Positions 43,011-51,239 of a DNA stretch of 64,000 nucleotides are shown one piece after another. Each line of letters starts with the position of its first letter. The first letter of the stretch is position 1. The DNA is taken from contig DEJE01000057.1 of assembly GCA_002353205.1 (NCBI GenBank), positions 28,077 through 92,076 on the forward strand, in the 5' to 3' direction. The position numbers and the translations under genes are program-made. The notes beneath the pieces are model-generated. The model did no database searches. It was not told the DNA's origin and was given only the letters and a program-made list of their open reading frames with translations. This DNA is from Prevotella sp. UBA2756 (GTDB lineage: Bacteria; Bacteroidota; Bacteroidia; Bacteroidales; Bacteroidaceae).

Positions 43011-43352
43011 ATGAAAACGAGAACTATCGAGGTCAGCAACCCGAAGCTGAACACAATTCGCAACCTCCTCAACAAGGTAAGGAACGAGGCACCGAACAAC
43101 TCGGAGATGGTGATAACATTCAACGCGCCAGCACTTCCGATGAGGTGGAAGATGGTCATCTGGTACGGATTCATTTGGAAAGACAAAACGCCAAGCGACA
43201 ACCCCGTCTGGTTCTACACCTTCAAGGGAACCAGCCAGACAAACACATTCCACAAAGAAACCAGCTGGCATGTTTTCAATGCCATCGACACCTACGCGAA
43301 GCTGGGAACCATCGAGGAGGTGACGGTAGAGTTCGAAGATTGGGATGATTAA
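43011..43352 (+). CDS. Hypothetical protein (113 aa)
   Basis: The start at 43011 follows GAGAG; a longer frame from 42852 is a shadow over the previous gene. Rich in Trp and aromatic residues (WKMVIWYGFIWKDK, NPVWFYTFKG), beta-type. It ends in an acidic tail. No family is recognised. Confidence 0.6.
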   Translation: MKTRTIEVSNPKLNTIRNLLNKVRNEAPNNSEMVITFNAPALPMRWKMVIWYGFIWKDKTPSDNPVWFYTFKGTSQTNTFHKETSWHVFNAIDTYAKLGTIEEVTVEFEDWDD

Positions 43353-43385
43353 CAGACAGAAAATAACCAAGCAACAAGAAACGAC

Positions 43386-43826
43386 ATGGAAACGAGAGTA
43401 ATGACATTCCCGGAGTTCTGCCAAAAGACAGCAGCACACCTCGGCCTCGAACTGGTACCGATGAAGGAAGGTGCCAAGGGAGCGCACACCTACATGGCCA
43501 GCCGGAAAAACCCGGAGCCGAAGATTCAGGCCGTATTCGACAACATGAGCACAGGCGGAGCGGTCAGCTACCTCTGCGAGATTTACGACACCAGCAACAA
43601 GCACTACCTCGGAGCCGTAGGCATGGAGGCAATCGACAGCGCGATGTTCGAACACTACGAGAGCAGCGTGAGTCCGACCAAAAAGTACGACGAACACAAC
43701 AACCCGGAGGGTGAGAGCCAGCTCTGGCGATTCTACTACGGACGCAGCCTAAAGAGAGCCTGCGACAGCTTCATCAAGGGAGGCACACGAACCAACCCGG
43801 AGCGCAAGCCCGTCAAGGTTTGGTGA
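43386..43826 (+). CDS. Hypothetical protein (146 aa)
   Basis: Mixed alpha/beta protein (VMTFPEFCQKTAAHLGLELV, HTYMASRKNPEPKIQAVFD, LWRFYYGRSLKRACDSFIKG). No recognised domain. Same operon direction as its neighbours. Confidence 0.6.
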   Translation: METRVMTFPEFCQKTAAHLGLELVPMKEGAKGAHTYMASRKNPEPKIQAVFDNMSTGGAVSYLCEIYDTSNKHYLGAVGMEAIDSAMFEHYESSVSPTKKYDEHNNPEGESQLWRFYYGRSLKRACDSFIKGGTRTNPERKPVKVW

Positions 43827-43846
43827 AACAAGAAAGGAGGAGCGAC

Positions 43847-44146
43847 ATGGGCAAGGTCATAGAGAACACCGGGACACGGCTCTCGATCGAGAGCGACAAC
43901 GGAGCCTACCGCCTCACGTTCAGCAAGAGGTACGAGGTCGGCCAGACGGCCACAGGGAGGGAACGCTACTACTTCATCGGCTGGCAGGTGAGAGCCTACC
44001 AGCTCCGATGGATGACGTGGAAGGTTTGCGACAGCAGCCACATACCACAGAACTACGCGAACAAGCAGACGGTACTCGACTTCATAGCCACACGCCCGGC
44101 ATTCAGCATGGCCAGCCGGGAGCTGAAGGAGGCAAAAAGGCATTAA
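43847..44146 (+). CDS. Hypothetical protein (99 aa)
   Basis: The start at 43847 has a strong AAAGGAGG site 8 nt upstream, preferred over 43820. Beta-rich N-terminal half (TGTRLSIESDNGAYRLTFSK), then YYFIGWQVRAYQLRWMTWKV and a helical end. No family is recognised. Confidence 0.6.
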   Translation: MGKVIENTGTRLSIESDNGAYRLTFSKRYEVGQTATGRERYYFIGWQVRAYQLRWMTWKVCDSSHIPQNYANKQTVLDFIATRPAFSMASRELKEAKRH

Positions 44147-44196
44147 CTATTATTACATTTTGAGGGGCGATAAATTAACTAATAAAATGGTGGTAA

Positions 44197-44275
44197 TTCG
44201 GGAAAATTGATTACCTTTGCATAGAAGATAAGAACAAAGAACATAACCCCCAAGACCCGGAAGGGCACAACAAAA
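44197..44275 (+). promoter_or_regulatory. Promoter/leader P2, copy of P1
   Basis: TACCTTTG at 44212-44219. The segment 44197-44234 is identical to 41954-41991, and the leader again carries CCAAGACCCGGAAGGGCAC before the start codon, 57 nt past the -7 element. Confidence 0.8.
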
Positions 44276-44509
44276 ATGACACAGACAACAAAGAGCAAGA
44301 GAGTCGCCCAGCAGATAATCAACGCCATCCTGCACGGAGCGCACACCACCCAGATGATAATCAAGAACCAAGGGCTGGAACTTGAGTCGGCAACGGTAGA
44401 GGGGCAGCTGGCCAGCCTTGAGTGCCAAGGAATCATAGAGTACCACAACAGGAACATGGCAAAGGAATTCGGATGGTTCCTCACCGACGAAGGCCAGAGC
44501 CGAATCTGA
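44276..44509 (+). CDS. Small winged-helix-like protein (77 aa)
   Basis: First gene after P2. The layout of helices and a terminal wing (SKRVAQQIINAILHGAHTTQ, VEGQLASLECQGIIEYHNR, EFGWFLTDEGQ) resembles small winged-helix DNA-binding proteins. A regulator of phage genes is possible; no homologue is recognised with certainty. Confidence 0.55.
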   Translation: MTQTTKSKRVAQQIINAILHGAHTTQMIIKNQGLELESATVEGQLASLECQGIIEYHNRNMAKEFGWFLTDEGQSRI

Positions 44510-44517
44510 ACAACACC

Positions 44518-44537
44518 GGGGAGGGGCAACCCTCCCC
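44518..44537 (+). terminator. Perfect 8-bp hairpin with GCAA loop
   Basis: GGGGAGGG (44518-44525) pairs with CCCTCCCC (44530-44537) around GCAA, a very stable tetraloop. Equivalent to the hairpin after the first P1 gene. No T-run. Confidence 0.65.
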
Positions 44538-44583
44538 ACTAAACAAGAACAATTCAAACCACAAAAGATAGGAGACCCAAAAC

Positions 44584-44838
44584 ATGACACAGACAACGAA
44601 CAACACCAAGAAGGTAGCCAAGAGCAGCATCACAGTAATCACCAGCCTCTACTGGCGGGAATACCAGAGAGAGCCGAAGGGAAGAGGCAGCTGGGCATTC
44701 AGCATCGGCGACAAAAGCGGCTACGATGACGCACTCAAGGCATTCTTCACCAACAGCATGACCTACCGGGAAGCGGTGAAGGTCGCCAAGGAAGAAGCCC
44801 AGAAGCGAGGCACAGACATCATCTACGTGCTGCCCTAA
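44584..44838 (+). CDS. Hypothetical protein (84 aa)
   Basis: It shares its N-terminal opening (MTQTT..) with the preceding gene. Contains VITSLYWREYQREPKGRGSW and a helix YREAVKVAKEEAQKRG. Preceded by AGGAGA. No family is recognised. Confidence 0.6.
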   Translation: MTQTTNNTKKVAKSSITVITSLYWREYQREPKGRGSWAFSIGDKSGYDDALKAFFTNSMTYREAVKVAKEEAQKRGTDIIYVLP

Positions 44839-44902
44839 CGCCAAACAGCCAGAGAGAGACAACAGGAATCAATAACCCAACAAAAGAATAGGAGATAAGA
44901 CA

Positions 44903-45157
44903 ATGAAAGCAACAGCAGTAAAGAGAATCTTCAACCAGCTCACGCAAGATGCCCACAGAATCATGGAGAGAGCAAGAAAGTACGGCCAACAAAAGGAGGT
45001 GGCCTACAAGATGACAATCAGAACAGCCAGCCAGAGCGTAGAATACCAGCTCGACGAAGACAGCAACTGGGATATAGAAGATGACACCCTCATGCTGGAA
45101 ACCAACAAGGGAACGCAGTGGATAGCCACCGACAAGATAGAGAGCATAGAAATCTAA
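44903..45157 (+). CDS. Hypothetical protein (84 aa)
   Basis: An N-terminal helix (VKRIFNQLTQDAHRIMERAR) followed by beta strands (MTIRTASQSVEYQLDEDSNW). Preceded by AGGAGA. No family is recognised. Confidence 0.6.
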   Translation: MKATAVKRIFNQLTQDAHRIMERARKYGQQKEVAYKMTIRTASQSVEYQLDEDSNWDIEDDTLMLETNKGTQWIATDKIESIEI

Positions 45158-45176
45158 AGACAGGGAGGAACGAGAC

Positions 45177-45305
45177 ATGGCATACACAACAGCACAAAAG
45201 AGGAACGACCTCTACCACTTCGCAGGCTACAGCTCAGCAGACCTCAACGAGGCAACCAGAGACGAGATAGAGAATTTGTGGGATTACCACTTCAATAAAA
45301 AATAG
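45177..45305 (+). CDS. Microprotein (42 aa)
   Basis: A short open frame with AGGGAGGA upstream (MAYTTAQKRNDLYHFAGYSS), ending 12 nt before the next gene. Its length, site and spacing fit the run of small genes here. Function unknown. Confidence 0.5.
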   Translation: MAYTTAQKRNDLYHFAGYSSADLNEATRDEIENLWDYHFNKK

Positions 45306-45317
45306 GAGGAAACGACA

Positions 45318-45542
45318 ATGGCACGAATGAACGACGAACACGGGTGCAGCACATGCACCACACCGGGAACCGAGAAATACGAGAAGTTCCAAATGAGAGG
45401 ACTCCGCAACAAGCGGCTGACCCGATACCAGTATGACTACCGACACACAGACGGCGAGCTGTTCAGCTGCTGCGCACCCAGCCTCGAAGTGGCCAGACAA
45501 CGCAGAGACGCATGGCTCCAGAAGAAAGGAGGTGCAGCATGA
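45318..45542 (+). CDS. Small Cys-containing protein (74 aa)
   Basis: Preceded by AGGAGGA. It has CSTCTTPG early and FSCCAPSLEVARQRRD late; the four cysteines could bind zinc. It overlaps the next gene (ATGA). Confidence 0.6.
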   Translation: MARMNDEHGCSTCTTPGTEKYEKFQMRGLRNKRLTRYQYDYRHTDGELFSCCAPSLEVARQRRDAWLQKKGGAA

Positions 45543-45844
45543 CAACAATCAGATGCAGATTCACCAGCAATGGGATGGCGGTCAAGAAAACCGCCATCCT
45601 CACCGACACGCTGGACGAGCTGAGCAACAGCAAGAAAAACGAGGCATTCGACATCTTCTCCGAGTGCTGGGCAGAGGGCTACTGGTCGGTATTCTTCGAG
45701 GGAGAGCCGGGAACCCAATACGAGATAGAGTTCAAGTTCGACACCGAGAACAGGCAGAAAACGCTGGAACCCATCAAGGCCATCACTTGGGAGAACGACA
45801 TCATCACAGACGAACAGGCAGTGAGCGTCATAACTAAATATTGA
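45539..45844 (+). CDS. Hypothetical protein (101 aa)
   Basis: The start at 45539 is ATGA-coupled to the preceding gene. Alpha/beta (AVKKTAILTDTLDELSNSKK, YEIEFKFDTENRQKTLEPIK). No family is recognised. Confidence 0.6.
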   Translation: MTTIRCRFTSNGMAVKKTAILTDTLDELSNSKKNEAFDIFSECWAEGYWSVFFEGEPGTQYEIEFKFDTENRQKTLEPIKAITWENDIITDEQAVSVITKY

Positions 45845-45860
45845 TATGAAACGCTAAAAA

Positions 45861-46226
45861 ATGACAAAACAAATGAAACTCACACTGACAATAAACGGAA
45901 CGGAGATAGAGGCCAGAAACGAGGGAACCACCCTCGTCATCAAGGCAGAGCGAGGCGAATACAGGGATGAGGGCTGCTGGACGAAAGAGCCGACCAAACA
46001 GGCGGACATGCCCCGGATGCTCCACGACGCGATAGCCGTCCCGCTCAACGGTACGACAGTACACACCTTCGAGGAATGGGAAGAGCTGTGGTACTCCGGC
46101 GACGAAACCAAGGACAGACAGGACTACGAGATTGAGCGGAGGGCATCGGAGGCATGGAAAGCCGTGAGCGACCTCGACCCAAAAGACATCTGGGACAAGC
46201 TCGAGGAGATATACGGAGAATTCTAA
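45861..46226 (+). CDS. Hypothetical protein (121 aa)
   Basis: Acidic protein, beta-rich N-terminus (KLTLTINGTEIEARNEGTTL) and helical C-terminus (RASEAWKAVSDLDPKDIWDK). No family is recognised. Confidence 0.6.
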   Translation: MTKQMKLTLTINGTEIEARNEGTTLVIKAERGEYRDEGCWTKEPTKQADMPRMLHDAIAVPLNGTTVHTFEEWEELWYSGDETKDRQDYEIERRASEAWKAVSDLDPKDIWDKLEEIYGEF

Positions 46227-46238
46227 CAACAGGCGAGC

Positions 46239-46472
46239 ATGGCAACACATATCACCATCGACGACTTCCCGGCAGACAAGCCCAACTGCGGCAACTGCAC
46301 CTACCGGGGAGCCGGGTGCGCCAGAGCAAAGAAGGCACACCCCAACGGAATGGTCAAGAACAGCTGCACAGGCAACTACGACGGAGTGATATACCTCTGC
46401 ACCTTTTACGAGGGAAAGTTCAAGCCAAGGGCAAATACCCAGAGGCAATGGAAGGAGGCCAGCCTATGGTAA
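46239..46472 (+). CDS. Small Cys-rich protein (77 aa)
   Basis: Cysteines in NCGNCTYRGAGCARAK and a later YLCTFYEGKF could form a metal site, and the layout recalls ferredoxin-like or radical-type small domains without a clear match. It overlaps the next gene by 7 nt. Confidence 0.6.
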   Translation: MATHITIDDFPADKPNCGNCTYRGAGCARAKKAHPNGMVKNSCTGNYDGVIYLCTFYEGKFKPRANTQRQWKEASLW

Positions 46473-46711
46473 CCATCAACGGCCACACATTCTACGAGGA
46501 GCCGGGCAGCTGCGGAACATGCCCCTTCCTGATGACAGGCAACACCGACAGCCCGATATCGTCACCAAGCGACAAAGGCATCTGCATCCAGTGGGATGAG
46601 ACGCACCACACATGGGCGAACCCGCCAAGGCGATGCCAGAAGCTGTTCAAGCAAGCATTCAGATTGTACAACGACACAGGCCAAGAACTTGTGATAACAA
46701 GAAAGGAGTAA
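46466..46711 (+). CDS. Small Cys-rich protein (81 aa)
   Basis: The start at 46466 overlaps the previous gene; a longer frame from 46154 is a shadow. CGTCPFLMTGN, GICIQWDETHH and RCQKLF give a possible zinc or Fe-S site, similar in style to its neighbour. No family is recognised. Confidence 0.6.
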   Translation: MVTINGHTFYEEPGSCGTCPFLMTGNTDSPISSPSDKGICIQWDETHHTWANPPRRCQKLFKQAFRLYNDTGQELVITRKE

Positions 46712-46714
46712 CAC

Positions 46715-47044
46715 ATGCCAATCAAACCAGAGAACAAAGGACGCTACCCCAAGAACTGGAAGCAGATACGCCAGCAGATACTCGACAGGGCAGGGAACTT
46801 CTGCGAGTTTTGCGGACGCATGAACCACACCTACTACTTCAACGAAAAGACGAAACGGATGGTGAAGGTGGTACTGACGATTGCGCACCTCAACCACCAG
46901 CCGGAGGACTGCAGCCCGGAGAACCTCAGAGCATTATGCCAGCAATGCCACCTCCGCTACGATGCGGAACACCACAGGCAGACAGCCCAGCAGACGAGGC
47001 TGGCAAAAGACAAGTCACTAACAATTCAATTCGACGAACAATGA
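46715..47044 (+). CDS. HNH endonuclease-like protein (109 aa)
   Basis: Zinc-binding FCEFCGR, then the HNH core LTIAHLNHQPEDCSPENLRA followed by LCQQCHLRYD. The order and spacing fit an HNH nuclease domain with two CxxC pairs. Located far from the terminase, so a role in packaging is unlikely; it may act on host or rival DNA (inference). ATGA-coupled to the next gene. Confidence 0.78.
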   Translation: MPIKPENKGRYPKNWKQIRQQILDRAGNFCEFCGRMNHTYYFNEKTKRMVKVVLTIAHLNHQPEDCSPENLRALCQQCHLRYDAEHHRQTAQQTRLAKDKSLTIQFDEQ

Positions 47045-47550
47045 GAAAGACAACAGCACAACTCTACAGATTCACGCCATGCCCCGGTGTCGATTTCATA
47101 GACCCGAAAGACGGCAAGCCAGCCAAGGCGCACACTTGCTACATCCTCGCCACCAAGGAAAAGGACGGCAGCGTCAAGACCCACAACCTCACGGAGAACG
47201 CACACGGCCAGTTTAAGACGGTGGAAGAATGGGGCGACTTCATGAACAGGGTGCAACTCAGCTACATCGTGGAAGGGCTGAACGTCCTCCACCTTGTCCT
47301 CACCCGTCAGTGGTACGACATGATAGACAGCGGAGAGAAGAAGGAAGAGTACCGAGGAAAAACAAGCTACTGGTGCAAGCGGCTCTGCACAGCCAAGGAC
47401 AAGCCAAATGCCGTCACCTTCCACAGGGCATACACCAGCACAACGCAGACCTACCTCATCGAGGACATCACCAGCGGAAGGGGAAGGCTCGAATGGGGAG
47501 CAAGCGGCAAGGAAACATTCATCATCAAACTCGGAGAGCGGATACAATAA
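47041..47550 (+). CDS. ASCH-domain protein (169 aa)
   Basis: VLTRQWYDMIDSGEKKEEYR contains the ASCH signature GxKxxExR, and the later ITSGRGRLEWGASGKETFII completes the beta fold. ASCH/PUA-like proteins bind RNA or modified nucleosides; some hydrolyse N4-acetylcytidine. In this phage the role is unknown. Coupled to the HNH-like gene. Confidence 0.68.
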   Translation: MRKTTAQLYRFTPCPGVDFIDPKDGKPAKAHTCYILATKEKDGSVKTHNLTENAHGQFKTVEEWGDFMNRVQLSYIVEGLNVLHLVLTRQWYDMIDSGEKKEEYRGKTSYWCKRLCTAKDKPNAVTFHRAYTSTTQTYLIEDITSGRGRLEWGASGKETFIIKLGERIQ

Positions 47551-47576
47551 ACCACCAAAAAGGACGTTATAAAGAC

Positions 47577-47846
47577 ATGGCAACACCAAGCAAAGGAATC
47601 AACAAGAAGCGGTCGGCTGATGGAGGCATCACCCAGACACCGATGAAGATTTACATCGACAACGACCTCGTCGAGTACCTAAACGCGCAGCCGAACAAAA
47701 CGCGATACATCAACACGCTCATACGCAACGACCTCCAGCTTCACAGCTGGCAGCAAGAGGTGAGGGAGGCGAAGGAAGCACCACCCCAACCGAAGCGCAG
47801 ACCGGGAAGGCCGAGAAAGAACCCGGACGAGCAAGCGGAACAATAA
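47577..47846 (+). CDS. Ribbon-helix-helix-like protein with AT-hook-like tail (89 aa)
   Basis: TPMKIYIDNDLVEYLNAQPN followed by RYINTLIRNDL has the strand-helix-helix rhythm of ribbon-helix-helix DNA-binding proteins. The C-terminus RRPGRPRKN resembles an AT-hook. Last rightward gene, adjacent to the integrase; a regulator or excision factor is possible (inference). Confidence 0.55.
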   Translation: MATPSKGINKKRSADGGITQTPMKIYIDNDLVEYLNAQPNKTRYINTLIRNDLQLHSWQQEVREAKEAPPQPKRRPGRPRKNPDEQAEQ

Positions 47847-47860
47847 AGGAACAAAAGCAG

Positions 47861-47893
47861 GGAGCAGCCCACACAGGCCGCTCCTTACTTTTT
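47861..47893 (+). terminator. Terminator between early region and integrase
   Basis: GGAGC.GCC (47861-47869) pairs with GGC.GCTCC (ends 47884) and is followed by TTACTTTTT. It ends the rightward small-gene transcript and lies against the stop codon of the convergent integrase. Confidence 0.8.
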
Positions 47894-49117
47894 GCCGTAG
47901 AACACCCAGTCCAGAACCCGGCGATTTGCCTCGTCCACCTTGCGGAGGTCGAAATCGATATAGACATCGGTGACAGACGAGCCGCCATGACCAAGAGCCT
48001 TGGCGATGGTTTCCTTCGGGATGTCCAGCGAGGCTGCAATGGTCGCCCAGGAGTGACGAGCCACATAGGAGGTGAGACCGGGGAACGCCGGACGGTAGCA
48101 CTTGACGCGTTTCTTCTTGCCGCCAACGACACGCTCCTCATAGAAGGGAGTGCCGATAGACTGCAAGGCGCGATTCAACTGCATGGTGAACGAGGTGTAG
48201 GCTTTCCGACCCTCGCCGAAGGAAACGAGCCGCTCACGCCCTGCATAACGCTGGATGATTTCGAGGGCTTCCGGCTCGACCTTGATATCATAGAGCCGCC
48301 CCGTTTTGGAACGAGTGTAGACAAGCCGCCCATCAACCAGAGGGTCAGCGTCAAGCAAGTCCACCACGTTAATGCCGATGAGACAGAAGATAAGCCGGAA
48401 CGCATCCACATACGGAACCAGCCAAGGCTCCAGAGGATAAGCGAACAGCTGGCGAAGGGTCTCGACAGACACCGCCCGCTTCATGGTGGGCGAAGGCTTT
48501 ATCTTGAACCGACGGAAGGGATAGGCAGCGGTCACCTCGTCATCGATGGCATCATTGAAGACAGCCCGGATGTTGCGGAGGTGGATATTGCGGGAATTGC
48601 GACCAACGCAGCCGGACTCCACCAGCCACGCATCGAACCGAGAGAGCCAGTCCTTGTTCACAGCCTCGAAAGACAGGGTGCGAGCCTTGGGGTCGAAGGC
48701 CAGCACCTTCTTCACCGTGACCTCATAGATATCACGCGTGCGCCGATTCTGCTGCCGGGCAGCATAGGCCTCGAAGCGAGACACGAACAGATTGCCGCGA
48801 ACAACCTCCGGCTCCAGAAGCTCGGCAACCTTGTTCTTCACTTGGGTAGCGGACAGACGAACCAACTCGCCTGTAGAGGTGAGAGACAGCACCAAGTTCT
48901 GAATAGCCGTCATACGATTGCGGAGGAAGGCATTCAAAGCCTCCTTGTTGGGATGAGCGACGACCTTCTCAGCCTTCGCGTCCCACTGAGAGGGCAGCAC
49001 ACGGACACCAAGGGACATGAGGGCTGTCGCGCTCTTCTTAGTGAACGCCACCTTCAAGGGAGCAGGCTCGCCAGCGGGAGCCGCACGCTTATCGTGATAG
49101 ATTTTCAGAGTAACCAT
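47885..49117 (-). CDS. Tyrosine recombinase / phage integrase (410 aa)
   Basis: Catalyses site-specific integration. N-terminal Arm-like region and SAM-like core-binding domain (~100-210), then a catalytic domain with SYVARHSWATIA (His-x-x-Arg region), LGHGG (second His) and TDVYIDF (Tyr nucleophile). Where most family members have the first catalytic Arg (TGxR), this one reads IGIN, as in a sub-group of Bacteroidales integrases I recall. The start at 49117 (MVTLKIYHDKR) is preferred over 49147. It sits 114 bp from the tRNA. Confidence 0.9.
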   Translation of the reverse strand: MVTLKIYHDKRAAPAGEPAPLKVAFTKKSATALMSLGVRVLPSQWDAKAEKVVAHPNKEALNAFLRNRMTAIQNLVLSLTSTGELVRLSATQVKNKVAELLEPEVVRGNLFVSRFEAYAARQQNRRTRDIYEVTVKKVLAFDPKARTLSFEAVNKDWLSRFDAWLVESGCVGRNSRNIHLRNIRAVFNDAIDDEVTAAYPFRRFKIKPSPTMKRAVSVETLRQLFAYPLEPWLVPYVDAFRLIFCLIGINVVDLLDADPLVDGRLVYTRSKTGRLYDIKVEPEALEIIQRYAGRERLVSFGEGRKAYTSFTMQLNRALQSIGTPFYEERVVGGKKKRVKCYRPAFPGLTSYVARHSWATIAASLDIPKETIAKALGHGGSSVTDVYIDFDLRKVDEANRRVLDWVFYGKK

Positions 49118-49191
49118 TGCAGGTGATTTGCAGGTAAAACGACACAAAAGCTAACAGAATGACACACGACGGCACAGCCATCTTCAAGAAA

Positions 49192-49216
49192 ACGAGCGAC
49201 CAAAAAGGCCGCTCGT
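49192..49216 (-). terminator. Hairpin downstream of tRNA-Ser
   Basis: ACGAGCG (49192-49198) pairs with CGCTCGT (49210-49216), with CC/GG extension around five A. On the minus strand it is followed by TTTCTTG. It lies 15 bp past the tRNA 3' end and could end the tRNA transcript before the integrase. Confidence 0.6.
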
Positions 49217-49231
49217 CCCACGATTCCAAGC

Positions 49232-49270
49232 GGAGAGACGGGGATTCGAACCCCGGTGGCGATTTTGTCG
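49232..49270. other. Inferred right attachment site (attR) in the tRNA 3' end
   Basis: The tRNA 3' end points toward the prophage and the integrase gene is adjacent, the common arrangement for phages that integrate into tRNA genes and rebuild the tRNA. The matching partial copy at the left end is outside the window, so the core length cannot be read; the end coordinate is nominal. Confidence 0.4.
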
Positions 49271-49318
49271 CCAACACGCTTTCCAGGCGTGCCTCTTCAG
49301 CCACTCGAGCATCTCTCC
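49232..49318 (-). tRNA. tRNA-Ser(GGA)
   Basis: 87 nt. On the minus strand it begins GGAGAGATG and ends CTCTCC, a complementary acceptor stem. The anticodon arm CACGC-CTGGAAA-GCGTG gives anticodon GGA (Ser). A long variable arm (TTGGCGACAAAATCGCCA) and the T-arm CGGGGTTCGAATCCCCG are present. CCA is not encoded. Confidence 0.96.
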
Positions 49319-49331
49319 AAAAAATCGGATG

Positions 49332-49339
49332 CAAAGTTA
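49332..49339 (-). promoter_or_regulatory. -7 promoter element of tRNA-Ser
   Basis: On the minus strand this reads TAACTTTG, a TAnnTTTG match, 13 bp upstream of the mature tRNA 5' end. No clear -33 TTG. Confidence 0.65.
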
Positions 49340-49407
49340 CTACTTCTCTGTCAGAAAAGCGTACATTCGCCCTGATTTTTTAAGTTTAATAACGGTTTTT
49401 CATCTTT

Positions 49408-50241
49408 TTAAGGCCGAGGTTCGAACGAAACATCGAAGACGCGACGTACGTTTTCGTTGGTTACACGCCCCACTTCCTCCTCGCTGACGGTGTAACACTC
49501 AGCAATTTTTTTCAGCACAAAGGCCACATAGGCGCTCTCGTTACGCTTTCCGCGCTGTGGAACAGGTGCCATGTAAGGGGCATCGGTCTCAAGTACAATA
49601 CGACTCAGTGGTACCACGCTTGGCAAGACCTCGGGCAGGTGACTCTTTTTGAACGTCAAGACACCACCTATACCCAACACAAAACGGTCGAACTGCAAAA
49701 GTTCTTCGGCCTCGTGCTCATTGCCGGTGAAGCAATGAAATACCCCGCCGGGGAGGTCAGCTTCGTAATGCTTCAGGATGCGAACGAGTTCGTTCTGCGC
49801 TTTCCTGCAGTGGATCATCAAAGGCAGTCGCGTCTGGATGCTCCACTTTACCTGTTCTTCGAAGGCTTCCAACTGTTCATGCTCAAATTCGCGGCTCCAA
49901 TAGTAGTCGAGCCCCACCTCACCGATGGCAATGGGGCGCTGCAACGGCATGCCGTCGGCCATCGTCGTACCACGAAGGGATGCGAGAAGAAACCCCTCCA
50001 TCTGTCGCAACACATCGCGCCAGTCGGCTTTCACTTCTTCCGGATGCAAGCCTATCATTGGGTAAGCATAGTGAGGATAACTGGCACAGACAGTCATCAC
50101 CGACCTCACGGATGGCAGGTCGATGGCAGGAATGAAGATGGCTTGAACTCCTGCTTCACGAGCGCGGAGAACCACTTCGTCGCGGTCGGCTTCGAACTCC
50201 ACCCCGTCGAGATGAGCATGTGTATCGATGAAACTCAGCAT
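49408..50241 (-). CDS. tatD: TatD family metal-dependent hydrolase (277 aa)
   Basis: TIM-barrel DNase family. Metal ligands: FIDTHAHLD (HxH) at the N-terminus, GEVGLDYYW (Glu), MIHCRKA (His), FHCFTG (His) and ETDAPYMAP (Asp). Length typical. It follows the polyprenyl synthetase gene by 6 bp in a leftward operon. Used in DNA repair or turnover in other bacteria. Confidence 0.92.
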   Translation of the reverse strand: MLSFIDTHAHLDGVEFEADRDEVVLRAREAGVQAIFIPAIDLPSVRSVMTVCASYPHYAYPMIGLHPEEVKADWRDVLRQMEGFLLASLRGTTMADGMPLQRPIAIGEVGLDYYWSREFEHEQLEAFEEQVKWSIQTRLPLMIHCRKAQNELVRILKHYEADLPGGVFHCFTGNEHEAEELLQFDRFVLGIGGVLTFKKSHLPEVLPSVVPLSRIVLETDAPYMAPVPQRGKRNESAYVAFVLKKIAECYTVSEEEVGRVTNENVRRVFDVSFEPRP

Positions 50242-50247
50242 GACGGC

Positions 50248-51222
50248 TTACTTGTTGCGATGCATCATGTTGTCGGTATAACTGCGCAGCACATCCTTGC
50301 GGTCGTCGTCAACATTGACTTCTTCAAGACAAGCCCTTGCTTCATCGAAATACTGTGCAATCTTCTGCTGTGCCAGCTTGTCTACACCTATTTTATTATA
50401 GAGGTCGGTCACGATAGCTATCTTCTGGTTGGGGTCCGGGTTCTCGGCTTCTATCCAACCCTGAAGAACTTTCCTCTGCTCGTCGGAAGCTCTGTTCAAT
50501 GCATTGATGAGCATGAAAGTCTTCTTGTTGCACAAGATGTCGCCGCCGATGGCCTTACCGAACGTTGCAGGGTCTCCGTAGACATCGAGGTAGTCGTCCT
50601 GTAACTGGAAGGCCAGTCCCATGCGCTCACCGAAGCGATAAAGCCTATCTACATCCTCTTTGGGTGCTCCAGCCATGATGGCTCCAATCTTCAGGGCGCA
50701 CGCCAACAGGACGCTCGTCTTCAGACGTATCATCTCTATGTACTCCTCCTCGTGCACATCGTTGCGAGTCTCGAATTCGATGTCCATCTGCTGCCCCTCA
50801 TCGATTTCGAGCGTGGTTTCGATAAAAGTGCGCATCACTGGAGCCAACAGGTGTTCGGGGCATTCCATCATGTGCTTGAAGGCCATGATGAGCATTGTGT
50901 CGCCCGAAAGAATTGCCGTGTTGGCATCCCAACGGCGGTGAACAGTAGGATGTCCACGGCGCTCGTCGGCATTGTCCAGAAGGTCGTCGTGGAGCAAGGT
51001 GAAGTTATGATATGTCTCCAAAGCACAAGCCTGCGGCAGTATGACCTCGGGGTCTTCTTTGAATAAGTTATAGGCCATCAACATAAGCGACGGCCGGATG
51101 CGTTTGCCGCCCATGGAGAGCACATATCGTATGGGGTCGTAGAGACGTGCTGGCTGACGGTCGTAAGGCACGCTGACCAGATAGTCGGTTATAAGTTGGA
51201 GGATTTCTTCAGATGTTTTCAT
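50248..51222 (-). CDS. Polyprenyl diphosphate synthase (324 aa)
   Basis: Trans-isoprenyl diphosphate synthase. First Asp-rich motif in LLHDDLLDNADERRG, second in FQLQDDYLDVYGD, and GGKRIRP near residue 35 binds the diphosphate. It makes the isoprenoid chain for quinones or farnesyl/geranylgeranyl products; the chain length cannot be told by eye. In an operon with the TonB-like gene and tatD. Confidence 0.92.
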   Translation of the reverse strand: MKTSEEILQLITDYLVSVPYDRQPARLYDPIRYVLSMGGKRIRPSLMLMAYNLFKEDPEVILPQACALETYHNFTLLHDDLLDNADERRGHPTVHRRWDANTAILSGDTMLIMAFKHMMECPEHLLAPVMRTFIETTLEIDEGQQMDIEFETRNDVHEEEYIEMIRLKTSVLLACALKIGAIMAGAPKEDVDRLYRFGERMGLAFQLQDDYLDVYGDPATFGKAIGGDILCNKKTFMLINALNRASDEQRKVLQGWIEAENPDPNQKIAIVTDLYNKIGVDKLAQQKIAQYFDEARACLEEVNVDDDRKDVLRSYTDNMMHRNK

Positions 51223-51239
51223 TACGGTTCTTCTTGGTT

